Assembly: GCA_963724535.1 (NCBI GenBank) | Contig: CAVRVD010000013.1 | Location: 186,001-250,000, forward strand | Reading direction: 5' to 3' | DNA from: JADJPO01 sp963724535 | GTDB lineage: Bacteria > Actinomycetota > Actinomycetes > Actinomycetales > Kineosporiaceae | DNA length: 64,000 nt | In this document: positions 8,778 to 16,000 of the stretch, in pieces | How the letters are laid out: each line of letters begins with the position of its first letter | Numbering within the stretch: the first letter of the stretch is position 1 | The notes under the pieces: model-generated | Told to the model about the DNA's origin: nothing | Database searches by the model: none | What the model saw: only the letters and a program-made list of their open reading frames with translations | Program-made: the position numbers and the translations under genes

Positions 8778-10112
8778 GTGGATGACGTCGCGGGCCCGCC
8801 CGTGGCGGCGGGCCCGGACGGCCAGGTTCAGCACTTCGGACCCCCACCGCTGCCGCCGGTCACTGGGCCGTCGGTGGTCGAACCGGCAGCTGCCGCACTG
8901 CCGCCGCCGCTTCCCCTGCCACCCGAGCAGGAATCGACGGAGCTGCCAGATAATCAGGTCGAGCCCCCAGAACTGCGTGACCCAGAGCTGCGTGACCCAG
9001 AACCCTTGACGCTCGGGTCCACCAACAGCCATCCCGGTACGGAGCCGATCGGGCCAGAGCCCATGGCGCCGTCGGGCGCTGCCGAGCCGGCCGGCGACGA
9101 CCCGACCTACGACGAGCCGCCCGCCCCCGAGCCGGCGCAGCAGCACGACCCCGAGCCGGTTCCGGTAGCCGAGGCCGACGACGACGACACACGCCGCTAC
9201 CTGGAACCGGCCGCCGCCACGCTCGCCCGGCGACGCTCACTGCTGGGCCTGCCTGCGGTCCCAGACGGCCCCTCGGAGTTCGAGGAACGAATGGCCGACA
9301 CCACCGCGGAGACCGAGCCGGCACCTGTCCCGCCCGAGCAGCTGGAGCCCGAACCGGCGCTCAGCCCGCCGACCATCCCGATCGCCGCACCCATCGGCGT
9401 CGCCCCCGTTGGGCCGCTGATCGGATCGCTGGACGCGCACAGCGGCACCCACGAGCTCGACACCGGCGCCGAGATCACGGCGCGGGCCGCGCCGAGCCCA
9501 GCCGCGCTGGCGACCGACGTCCTGTCCGACCGGGGTGCGCGGATGCGGACCGATCCTGCTCCGTCCGGGGTCCACGTCGACCTGCCGCACCGGACGTCCA
9601 CCAGCGCATTGGTGGAGTCGATCAGCGAACGCGTCGGCGAGCTGTACGGGGTCGGCGACACCGCCCAGCTGCTGGCCGACGAGATCGTCGAGATCGCCGA
9701 CGCCGACGCCGCCGCGGTGCTGGTCCCGGACGGTGGGCTGTGGCGGGTCAGCGGAGGCGTCGGCCTACGCCCATCGGAGCGCAGGCTGGTGCTGGACGCA
9801 GGGCACTGGCTGGTGGCCGAGATCGCGATCGGCGGTCGGGCCCTGCTCGTCGAGGACACCGACATCGTCCGGCCCAAGCTCGCCGGGGCACCGCTCGCCG
9901 CGTGGCGCCATCTCCTGGCAGTGCCGATCCCGGAGGTGCGCTCGGCCGTCGTCCTCGCCCGCGGCTACGAGGCCGGAGCGTTCAGCGAGCAGGACCTGAC
10001 CGCCCTCGTCCAGCCGGTGCGCCGCAGCGTGTCGATGATGCGGTCGGCGCTGATGACCCGCCAGCTGGCGCGACTGCTCGCCCCACTGCGGGAGAGCGAC
10101 CCGCTGCACTGA
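8778..10112 (+). CDS. Disordered region plus GAF domain (downstream part of a frameshifted gene)
   Basis: 444 residues if read from the GTG at 8778, but the coding-like frame is already open from 8670 with the same acidic, Pro-rich composition as the end of the previous frame. The first 270 residues are Pro/Glu/Asp-rich with a 15-base direct repeat near 8970-9000 (LRDPE twice). The last 170 residues form a GAF-like domain (STSALVESISERVGELYG, then AAVLVPDGGLWRVSGGVGL, then LAVPIPEVRSAVVLARG). No ribosome-binding site precedes 8778. A GAF sensor after a pseudo-receiver, next to a kinase and regulator pair, suggests a signalling scaffold. Confidence 0.6.
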   Translation: MDDVAGPPVAAGPDGQVQHFGPPPLPPVTGPSVVEPAAAALPPPLPLPPEQESTELPDNQVEPPELRDPELRDPEPLTLGSTNSHPGTEPIGPEPMAPSGAAEPAGDDPTYDEPPAPEPAQQHDPEPVPVAEADDDDTRRYLEPAAATLARRRSLLGLPAVPDGPSEFEERMADTTAETEPAPVPPEQLEPEPALSPPTIPIAAPIGVAPVGPLIGSLDAHSGTHELDTGAEITARAAPSPAALATDVLSDRGARMRTDPAPSGVHVDLPHRTSTSALVESISERVGELYGVGDTAQLLADEIVEIADADAAAVLVPDGGLWRVSGGVGLRPSERRLVLDAGHWLVAEIAIGGRALLVEDTDIVRPKLAGAPLAAWRHLLAVPIPEVRSAVVLARGYEAGAFSEQDLTALVQPVRRSVSMMRSALMTRQLARLLAPLRESDPLH

Positions 10113-10202
10113 GCGCCCGTTCCAGGGAGCCATCATCGGGTCATGTCGCGCTAAGTGTTTGTTTGACTCCTCTCCGGATCGTTCTTGTGGCAGATTGGCT
10201 CC

Positions 10203-11891
10203 GTGCGGGTCAGGACGAGGGGCGTCTCGGGTACCCGGCTGATGCACAGCCTGCGGCCGTCCGGCCCGCGGACCCCCCATCTGGCGGTACCGCCCCTGTC
10301 CGCTCGGCCACTGGCCGTGCGGCTGCTGATGATCCTGGCCTGCTCGGCGCTCTCGCTGCTGCACCGGCCGCCGGCGCAGGTCGGTGGGCTTGCCGTCCTG
10401 CTCACCCTGGCCGCGCTCGTCGGCACCGTCGCCACCGCGACCCCAACCCAGTGGCAGCCCGTCGCGGAGGCTCTGGCGGCGGCCGTGCTGGTCGCGGCCC
10501 TGGCGCCCACCGGGTCCGCCTTCGTGGCCTACCTGGTGCTGCCGGTCGGTCACGCCGGACTCCGGCACGGCACCCACGCAGCGCTGACCGCCGCGGCCGT
10601 TGTCGCCGTGGCCCTGACCGCCGTCGAGCTGGCCGGGCCGGACACACCCGCCTCAGACGGCTCGCTGTTGCAGACCCCCCCGCTGTGGTGGGTACCGCTA
10701 CTTGTCGTGGTCGCCCTCGGCTCGGGCTGGATGCGACGGGTCGGACAGGCAGACCCGCCGGTCATCGAACCCGCCTACACCGACGCCCATCGGCTGCTGT
10801 CCGAGCTGAACCTGGTGGCTCGCCAGCTGAGCCTGGGACTGGATCCGCACACGTTGGCCACCGCCCTCGTCGAGGAGCTCCAGGGCCTCGTCGCCGGAGC
10901 CCGTGCCACCGTCCTGATCCGCTCTGCCGCAGGACGTTTTGTGCCCGTCGTCGGTGACCCGCCGAACCCGCTTACCGAGTCCGCCGTCCTCGATGCCTGG
11001 GTGTCGGCCGACCTGGTCCGTCGGGGCCGCAGCGGCGTCACGGTGGCAGCGCTGCCGGTGCTGATGGGTGAGCGGGTGGTGGCGGTGGTGGTGCTCGCCG
11101 ACACCACCGGGGCCCATTCCCTGGGTGACGAGTCGGTGCAGGCCTGCCGCACGGTGATCACCGAGGCCGGGCCCCGACTGGCATCGGCCCTGCTGTTCGA
11201 CGACGTCCGCCGGCTGGCCACGGTCGACGAACGACACCGGCTGGCCCGGGAGATCCACGACGGAATCGCTCAGGACATGGCCTCGGTGGGCTACCAGATC
11301 GACGACATCGCCAGCGACGCTCCGGCTGAGGTCAGCCGGCGCCTGCACGACCTGCGCGAGCACCTGACCACGCTGGTCGCCGAGCTGCGGCTGAGCATCT
11401 TCGACCTGCGCACCGGTGTCGACGAGTCAGTGGGCCTGTCCCGGACGCTGGGCGACTACGTGCAGCGGGTCGGGAAGCAGGCGGGTCTGGTGGTGCACGT
11501 CTCGGCCGACGAGTCGCCCCACCGGCTGCCGCTGGCCACCGAGGTGGAGCTGCTGCGCATCGTCCAGGAGGCGGTGACCAACGTGCGCCGCCACGCTTTC
11601 GCCAACAACCTGTGGCTCACCGTCGTCGTCGACCCGCCGAACGCCCATGTGATCGTTGCCGACGACGGTCGCGGCCTGGGACCTGCCCGACCGGACAGCA
11701 TGGGGATCACGGGGATGGCCGAGCGGGCCGGACGCATCGGGGCCCGGCTGACTGTGGCCGACCGGACCGACGGACCGGGCACGGTTATGGAGCTGGTGAT
11801 GGACACGGCCGGGCGGCCGGGACGCCGTCCGGTGCGTCGCTACAGCCCTCCGGTGCGACAGCAGGATCGACACAGAGTGATCGTGCGATGA
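10203..11891 (+). CDS. Membrane sensor histidine kinase (DesK/NarX-type, with GAF domain)
   Basis: About 562 residues from a GTG at 10203; an ATG at 10242 is an alternative and neither has a clear ribosome site. Four to five hydrophobic segments occupy residues 35-180 (one is LAVLLTLAALVGTVATA), then a GAF-like region, then the HisKA_3 dimer helix with phosphoacceptor His352 in RLAREIHDGIAQD, and the ATPase domain with the N box IVQEAVTNVRRHA and VADDGRGLG. It should autophosphorylate and pass phosphate to the LuxR-type regulator encoded 79 bases downstream. A TTGACT box at 10163-10168 is a possible -35 element. Confidence 0.9.
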   Translation: MRVRTRGVSGTRLMHSLRPSGPRTPHLAVPPLSARPLAVRLLMILACSALSLLHRPPAQVGGLAVLLTLAALVGTVATATPTQWQPVAEALAAAVLVAALAPTGSAFVAYLVLPVGHAGLRHGTHAALTAAAVVAVALTAVELAGPDTPASDGSLLQTPPLWWVPLLVVVALGSGWMRRVGQADPPVIEPAYTDAHRLLSELNLVARQLSLGLDPHTLATALVEELQGLVAGARATVLIRSAAGRFVPVVGDPPNPLTESAVLDAWVSADLVRRGRSGVTVAALPVLMGERVVAVVVLADTTGAHSLGDESVQACRTVITEAGPRLASALLFDDVRRLATVDERHRLAREIHDGIAQDMASVGYQIDDIASDAPAEVSRRLHDLREHLTTLVAELRLSIFDLRTGVDESVGLSRTLGDYVQRVGKQAGLVVHVSADESPHRLPLATEVELLRIVQEAVTNVRRHAFANNLWLTVVVDPPNAHVIVADDGRGLGPARPDSMGITGMAERAGRIGARLTVADRTDGPGTVMELVMDTAGRPGRRPVRRYSPPVRQQDRHRVIVR

Positions 11892-11970
11892 CGGATGCGC
11901 GACATGGGGTGGTCATGGCAGACTCCCCCGACGGAAGCGCCGGGACCGGCGCCACATGGGAGGGAACCTC

Positions 11971-12621
11971 GTGACGGGGGTGCAGGAACAGATCACCGTG
12001 CTGCTCGTGGATGACCATCAGCTCATCCGCGAGGGATTGCGGCGCGCCTTCGACCGCGCCGGTGACGTCGAGGTGGTCGGCGAGGCCGCCAACGTCGCGG
12101 AGGCGGTCGACGCACTCGGCCGGCTCGCGCCGGACGTGCTGGTCACGGACGTGAAGCTGCCGGATGGCGACGGCATCGCCCTGGCCGAGAAGGCCCGCAA
12201 GTCCTCCCCTGGGCTGGGTGTGGTGGTGCTGACCATGTACGCCGGCGACGACAAGCTGTTCGCCGCCCTGGATGCGGGTGCCTCGGCCTTCGTGGGCAAG
12301 GACGCACCGGCTGAGGAGGTCGTGGCCGCGGCCCGACACGCCGCGGCCAACCCGCGGGCCTTCACCGCCCGCGACCTGCCCGAGGCTATGCAGCGACGGA
12401 TGAACGCTCCGGCCGGCCCCAAGCTGTCGCCGCGGGAGCGGGAGGTGCTCGACCTGCTCGTCGACGGGCTGGCGATCTCCCAGATCGCCAGGCGGCTGTA
12501 CATCAGCGAGTCCACCGCCAAGACCCACGTGGCGAACATCTACGAGAAGCTCGGCGCGGGTAACCGCGCCCAGGCGGTGATGGCCGCCGTCCGGCTCGGC
12601 ATGGTCGAGGGCCACGTCTGA
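11971..12621 (+). CDS. NarL/LuxR-family response regulator
   Basis: 216 residues from a GTG at 11971 with GGGAGGG six bases upstream; an ATG at 11956 lies on the far side of that box and is unlikely. The receiver domain has the acidic pair in LLVDDHQLIREG, phosphoacceptor Asp60 in VTDVKLPDGDG, Thr in VVLTMYAGDD and the Lys in VGKDAP. The C-terminal LuxR helix-turn-helix reads LSPREREVLDLLVDGL then SESTAKTHVANIYEKLG. It is the partner of the histidine kinase just upstream. Targets are unknown, but the next gene, a Flp-like peptide 5 bases away, and the CpaE-like locus are candidates. Confidence 0.92.
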   Translation: MTGVQEQITVLLVDDHQLIREGLRRAFDRAGDVEVVGEAANVAEAVDALGRLAPDVLVTDVKLPDGDGIALAEKARKSSPGLGVVVLTMYAGDDKLFAALDAGASAFVGKDAPAEEVVAAARHAAANPRAFTARDLPEAMQRRMNAPAGPKLSPREREVLDLLVDGLAISQIARRLYISESTAKTHVANIYEKLGAGNRAQAVMAAVRLGMVEGHV

Positions 12622-12626
12622 GACCG

Positions 12627-12746
12627 ATGGCACAACGCGAGCCCGGGCTGTCCGCCCTTGAGGCAGCCCTACTGATCGCCGCCATCACAGCTGTGGTGAT
12701 CGGCGTCGTCATGGGACTGGAGTCGCTGCCCTCCGTCCCGAGGTGA
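12627..12746 (+). CDS. Flp-type pilin-like small membrane peptide
   Basis: 39 codons from an ATG at 12627 to a TGA at 12744, starting 5 bases after the response regulator stop. The peptide has a 7-residue polar leader ending in Gly, then GLSALEAALLIAAI followed by a continuous hydrophobic helix and a short Pro-containing tail. This matches the class IVb (Flp) prepilin pattern: cleavage after Gly, with Glu at +5 of the mature chain (Glu12). The usual Tyr at +6 is Ala, and the peptide is shorter than common Flp pilins (roughly 50-70). The upstream sequence has only a weak ribosome site, as expected for a coupled gene. It may instead be an unrelated single-pass peptide. Confidence 0.5.
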   Translation: MAQREPGLSALEAALLIAAITAVVIGVVMGLESLPSVPR

Positions 12747-12777
12747 GCACGGCCCCCGCCCGCACCGTCAGCGCCCC

Positions 12778-13665
12778 TCAGGTGGGCAGGGTGCCCCTGG
12801 CCAGGCTGTCCCCGGAGTGGGTCGGGTCGTCGTCGAAGGCCTCGCTGGAGACATCGACCACGACGTAGCCCGCGTCGAGCAGGCTCTGTGCGATCGGGAA
12901 GGTGGCGGGCACGGTGACGGACGCGGCGCCGGTGTCTGGTGCGGCGTCCAGGACACCGACCGAGACCATGCGTTGTCCGTCCCGATTGATCAGCCACACC
13001 TCCAGGTAGCCCTTCCCGGCGGCCGGCAGCTCCTGCGCCGACAGGTCGAGGTCCAGGCTCAGGTCCAGATGCCCGGACTCCCTCCGCACGGCGGCCGCCC
13101 CGACGACCTGGGTGGAGTCCAGACGCTGCATGCCGGTGCTGGCCACCGTGACCGACTCCGTCGGCGAGCCCGCCCAGACCGCACGTCCGGCCAGCAGACC
13201 GACCAGAGCGCTCGCTGCGGCGACCCCGGCCAACCACAGGCCGGACCGGGAGGCGAGGGACCGGCCCCCGGCCCGCGTCGCCGAGCGGGACGACGCCGCG
13301 CCAGACGGTACTCCTTCGGTCCGTGCGCGCCGCCGTCGTGCCGGATCCAGCTCCACCGGCGGAGCGGGCGCCGGGCCGGCAGGATCCGCGGCGTCGGCGC
13401 CGGAGGATTGCGCTCCGGACGGCTGCCGGGGCGGGGCCAGGTCCTCGTCGTCGAGCGCCGACTCGATGCGAGACCAGAGGTCGTCGGGTGGCCGCTGCCA
13501 GGGGACGTCCTCGATGGCAGCCCGGCGGGTCAGGCCCAGCGTGGAGCGCAGGGCGTGCAGTTCCTGGGCGCAGTGGGGGCAGCCGTCGATGTGCTCGCTC
13601 AGGGTCGGCTCGACCGGTTCCCCGAGGGCGAAGTCGACGAGCAGTCCGTCGTCAGGGTGTGACAC
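12778..13665 (-). CDS. RskA-like zinc anti-sigma factor
   Basis: 295 residues. The N-terminal ZAS domain has His25-x3-Cys29-x2-Cys32 (EHIDGCPHCAQEL), which holds the sigma factor in the cytoplasm. A Pro/Ala-rich linker and one transmembrane segment (about residues 142-166, GLWLAGVAAASALVGLLAG) follow. The extracellular part has the anti-sigma-K C-terminal pattern (KGYLEVWLINRDGQRMVSVGVL). GTG start at 13663-13665 with GGAGGAGG six bases upstream; it overlaps the end of the ECF gene by 14 bases. It should bind the ECF sigma factor and release it by regulated proteolysis after an envelope signal. Confidence 0.9.
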   Translation of the reverse strand: MSHPDDGLLVDFALGEPVEPTLSEHIDGCPHCAQELHALRSTLGLTRRAAIEDVPWQRPPDDLWSRIESALDDEDLAPPRQPSGAQSSGADAADPAGPAPAPPVELDPARRRRARTEGVPSGAASSRSATRAGGRSLASRSGLWLAGVAAASALVGLLAGRAVWAGSPTESVTVASTGMQRLDSTQVVGAAAVRRESGHLDLSLDLDLSAQELPAAGKGYLEVWLINRDGQRMVSVGVLDAAPDTGAASVTVPATFPIAQSLLDAGYVVVDVSSEAFDDDPTHSGDSLARGTLPT

Positions 13666-14236
13666 GGGACACCTCCTCCAGCTGTGAACGCAGATGCATC
13701 AGTCCGCGGCGCACGTGGCTCTTCACGGTGCCGATCGGCAGTCCGAGCCGCTGCGCGATCTCCTCCTGCGGGCGGTCTTCGAGCACGGCCATCCGCAACA
13801 CACTGGCCCGCGGTTCTCCGATCCGGTCCAGCTCGTGCGAGACCATCATTCGGCCGGCCAGGTCGTCGTCCAGGTGTCGTACCGGCTCGGGCTGGGCCAG
13901 CGCGACGGCCCGGGCATTGCGCGCAGCCCGCATCCGCTGCGCCTGCGAGTCGGCGATCCGGTGCCGGGCGATGCCGACCAGCCACCCGGGTAGCGCCCCT
14001 GGACCGGGTCGTAGGGTGTGCCTGCTGCGCCACGCCGAGACGAAGACCTGCTGGGTGACGTCCTCCGCGTCGTGGTGGCTGCCCAGTGCCCGCAACGCCA
14101 CCGTGTACACCAGGCCCGACCATCGCCGGTAAGCCTCTCCGAGAGCCTCCCGCGACCCGGCGTTGAGCTCGGCCGCGATGTCCTCCGGCGCGGCGCCTAC
14201 ATCCTCAGGTGCCAGCATCTCCACCACAGTAGTCAT
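13652..14236 (-). CDS. ECF RNA polymerase sigma factor (SigK-like)
   Basis: 194 residues from the ATG at 14236 (a GTG two codons upstream is possible). Region 2 includes YRRWSGLVYTVALRALG and the DAEDVTQQVFVSAWR core-binding helix; region 4 includes RPQEEIAQRLGLPIGTVKSHVRRGL. No extra C-terminal domain is present. It sits between the sortase gene and its own anti-sigma factor, so the sortase/DUF4397 pair are likely members of its regulon. Coupling to the anti-sigma gene through the overlap keeps the two proteins in balance. Confidence 0.92.
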   Translation of the reverse strand: MTTVVEMLAPEDVGAAPEDIAAELNAGSREALGEAYRRWSGLVYTVALRALGSHHDAEDVTQQVFVSAWRSRHTLRPGPGALPGWLVGIARHRIADSQAQRMRAARNARAVALAQPEPVRHLDDDLAGRMMVSHELDRIGEPRASVLRMAVLEDRPQEEIAQRLGLPIGTVKSHVRRGLMHLRSQLEEVSRVTP

Positions 14237-14266
14237 GTGCACACCATTCGGGGATCAGGTCGCCAC

Positions 14267-14971
14267 TCACGAGCCCGGAACCCGGGTCGCAACGGCGATC
14301 ACATTGTCCTCGTAGCGTCGTTGCTCGGCGTCGAACTCACCGCCGCAGGTGATCAGGTGCAACCGCTCGCCGCCGCTGCGGCTGAACAGCTCGTCCAGGT
14401 CGACCTCGGCCTTGTCGAGACGAACCACGCTCACCACCTCGTAGCGGTACCGGGTCGCGCCGGTCGACACCTCGATCGCGTCACCCTCGACCAGACGGTC
14501 CAGCCGGGCCAGCGGGCCCTTGCCGTAGGAGCGGGTGTCGACGTGTGCGGCGATCACTGTCGCCCCGGTGTCCGAGCCCGGCTGCGGACTGTACCGGTAC
14601 CAGCCGGCCACGGCCGGGCTCTCCGGTAGAGCCATGAACCCGCGGTCGTCCAGGGCCGTGGCCTCGACGGGCATCGAGGCCGCCAGGGCCGGGACGACGA
14701 GCCGCACCGGGGGCTGCGCCGGTGGGGGCACATCGTCACCGGCGCCCAACCGGGCGTCCCGGCTGGAGATCTGGCGCACCGGCCCGGTGCCGGCTGCCGG
14801 CGCGGAAGGACTCGGCGACGACAGGGCCTGCAACGTTTGGCGGGCCGCCTGCGGGTCATCCTGCACCGCACCGTCGGACCCGGCGGTCAACACGAACGCC
14901 AGTCCGGCCGCGGCGAGGGCGGCCGCCGAAGCGGCGGCCGCCCTGCCGGCGAAGCCGGTCACCCTGATCAT
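14267..14971 (-). CDS. Class E/F-type sortase domain protein
   Basis: 234 residues with an N-terminal hydrophobic segment (about residues 9-30) and a Pro/Ser/Ala-rich linker. The sortase barrel carries the catalytic triad His143 (ATVIAAHVDTRS), Cys209 (HLITCGG) and Arg218/219 (QRRYEDNV). It should be anchored in the membrane with the active site outside and join surface proteins to the envelope. The nearest possible substrate is the DUF4397 protein encoded just upstream, but that protein has no LPXTG motif. Gap to the ECF gene is 24-30 bases, so the operon reads DUF4397, sortase, sigma factor, anti-sigma factor. Confidence 0.88.
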   Translation of the reverse strand: MIRVTGFAGRAAAASAAALAAAGLAFVLTAGSDGAVQDDPQAARQTLQALSSPSPSAPAAGTGPVRQISSRDARLGAGDDVPPPAQPPVRLVVPALAASMPVEATALDDRGFMALPESPAVAGWYRYSPQPGSDTGATVIAAHVDTRSYGKGPLARLDRLVEGDAIEVSTGATRYRYEVVSVVRLDKAEVDLDELFSRSGGERLHLITCGGEFDAEQRRYEDNVIAVATRVPGS

Positions 14972-15015
14972 TTGACCAGCTCCGTTCCTCGGACCCGTTC
15001 CCGCGGTCCCTCAGC

Positions 15016-15825
15016 TCAGTCGGCTACCGTCTGGCGCCGACGCAGGAGCACCAGGCCAGCGGCCGCGCCACCGGCCACAAGCACCATCGCGGTGCGCGCA
15101 GCGGTGTCGTCCTGAGCCGCCTGGCCACCGGAGCCGGCCGGCACACCACCTGGTGCCGAGTGCAGACCCGGGATGCTCTGGACGGCGAGCTGCAGGTTCG
15201 AGTCGGCAGCGCTGCCCCAGGCGTAGACGATCGTGTTGGTGCCCTCGGCCAGGTTCACGTCGGCCGGGCCGAGCGCCACGGTGTCGGTGCCGGCCAGGAC
15301 CACGTCAGCCGAGACCGTTCCGGCCGGCAGGTCGGCCTTGGCCTCATTCGGGTTGGTCAGACCGGCAAAGGCGACCTCGCCACCGGCCCGCACGTCGACC
15401 GCCGGAGCAGCCGCGGTGTGCCGGACGGTCAGCCGGGCCTGACCAGCGTCGACCGTTGAGGTGTCGTTGACGAACGGGGTGAGCACGGGGTTGCCGTCGG
15501 CGTCCAGGTGGGCCACCACGGTGATGTTCGCCCCTGCGGGCACGGTGACGCCGTTGGCCTCGATAACGGCCTCGCCGTCCGGGCCGGCGTCGGCCGCGGT
15601 GACCTTGAGGTCGTAGTCACCGGCGGGCAGGGACACCGGGTCGGTCAGGGTGCCGGGGGTGAAGTCGGCGAGCAGCTCGTCACCGTTGGCGTAGACGTCC
15701 ACGGTGGCGCCGGGCACCCCGTGCAGGACGGAGACGGTGGCCTCGTCGGCGGCGCTGGCCGGGACGGCCAACGCGATCGATCCGGCCCCGAGTGCGGTGA
15801 CGGCGAGCAGGCGGGGGATGGTCAT
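15016..15825 (-). CDS. DUF4397 secreted/anchored surface protein
   Basis: 269 residues from the ATG at 15823-15825, with GAAGGGA nine bases upstream. An N-terminal signal peptide ends at about residue 26 (ALAVPASAADE). Two beta-rich DUF4397 units follow (first ATVSVLHGVPGATVDVYANG, second ARLTVRHTAAAPAVDVRAGG), then a Gly/Pro/Gln linker. A C-terminal hydrophobic helix and RRRQ tail (MVLVAGGAAAGLVLLRRRQ) give a sortase-substrate-like ending, but there is no recognisable LPXTG pentapeptide before the helix. It faces outward. Probably the first gene of the sigma/sortase operon; the promoter should lie in 15826-16000. Confidence 0.88.
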   Translation of the reverse strand: MTIPRLLAVTALGAGSIALAVPASAADEATVSVLHGVPGATVDVYANGDELLADFTPGTLTDPVSLPAGDYDLKVTAADAGPDGEAVIEANGVTVPAGANITVVAHLDADGNPVLTPFVNDTSTVDAGQARLTVRHTAAAPAVDVRAGGEVAFAGLTNPNEAKADLPAGTVSADVVLAGTDTVALGPADVNLAEGTNTIVYAWGSAADSNLQLAVQSIPGLHSAPGGVPAGSGGQAAQDDTAARTAMVLVAGGAAAGLVLLRRRQTVAD

Positions 15826-16000
15826 GTCGATGTGTCCCTTCGTTTGGAGGATGCAGCGGGTCGGTATGACGTGCTGTCCCTTCTTCCGCACCGATGCGTC
15901 GTGAGGATGCACCTGCCGCCAGAAAGTTGAAACATCTAGGAACTGGAGGCGCCGACGGCAGCGGACCGGACGGGTCGGACGGCGCCCGTAGGCTGACCGG

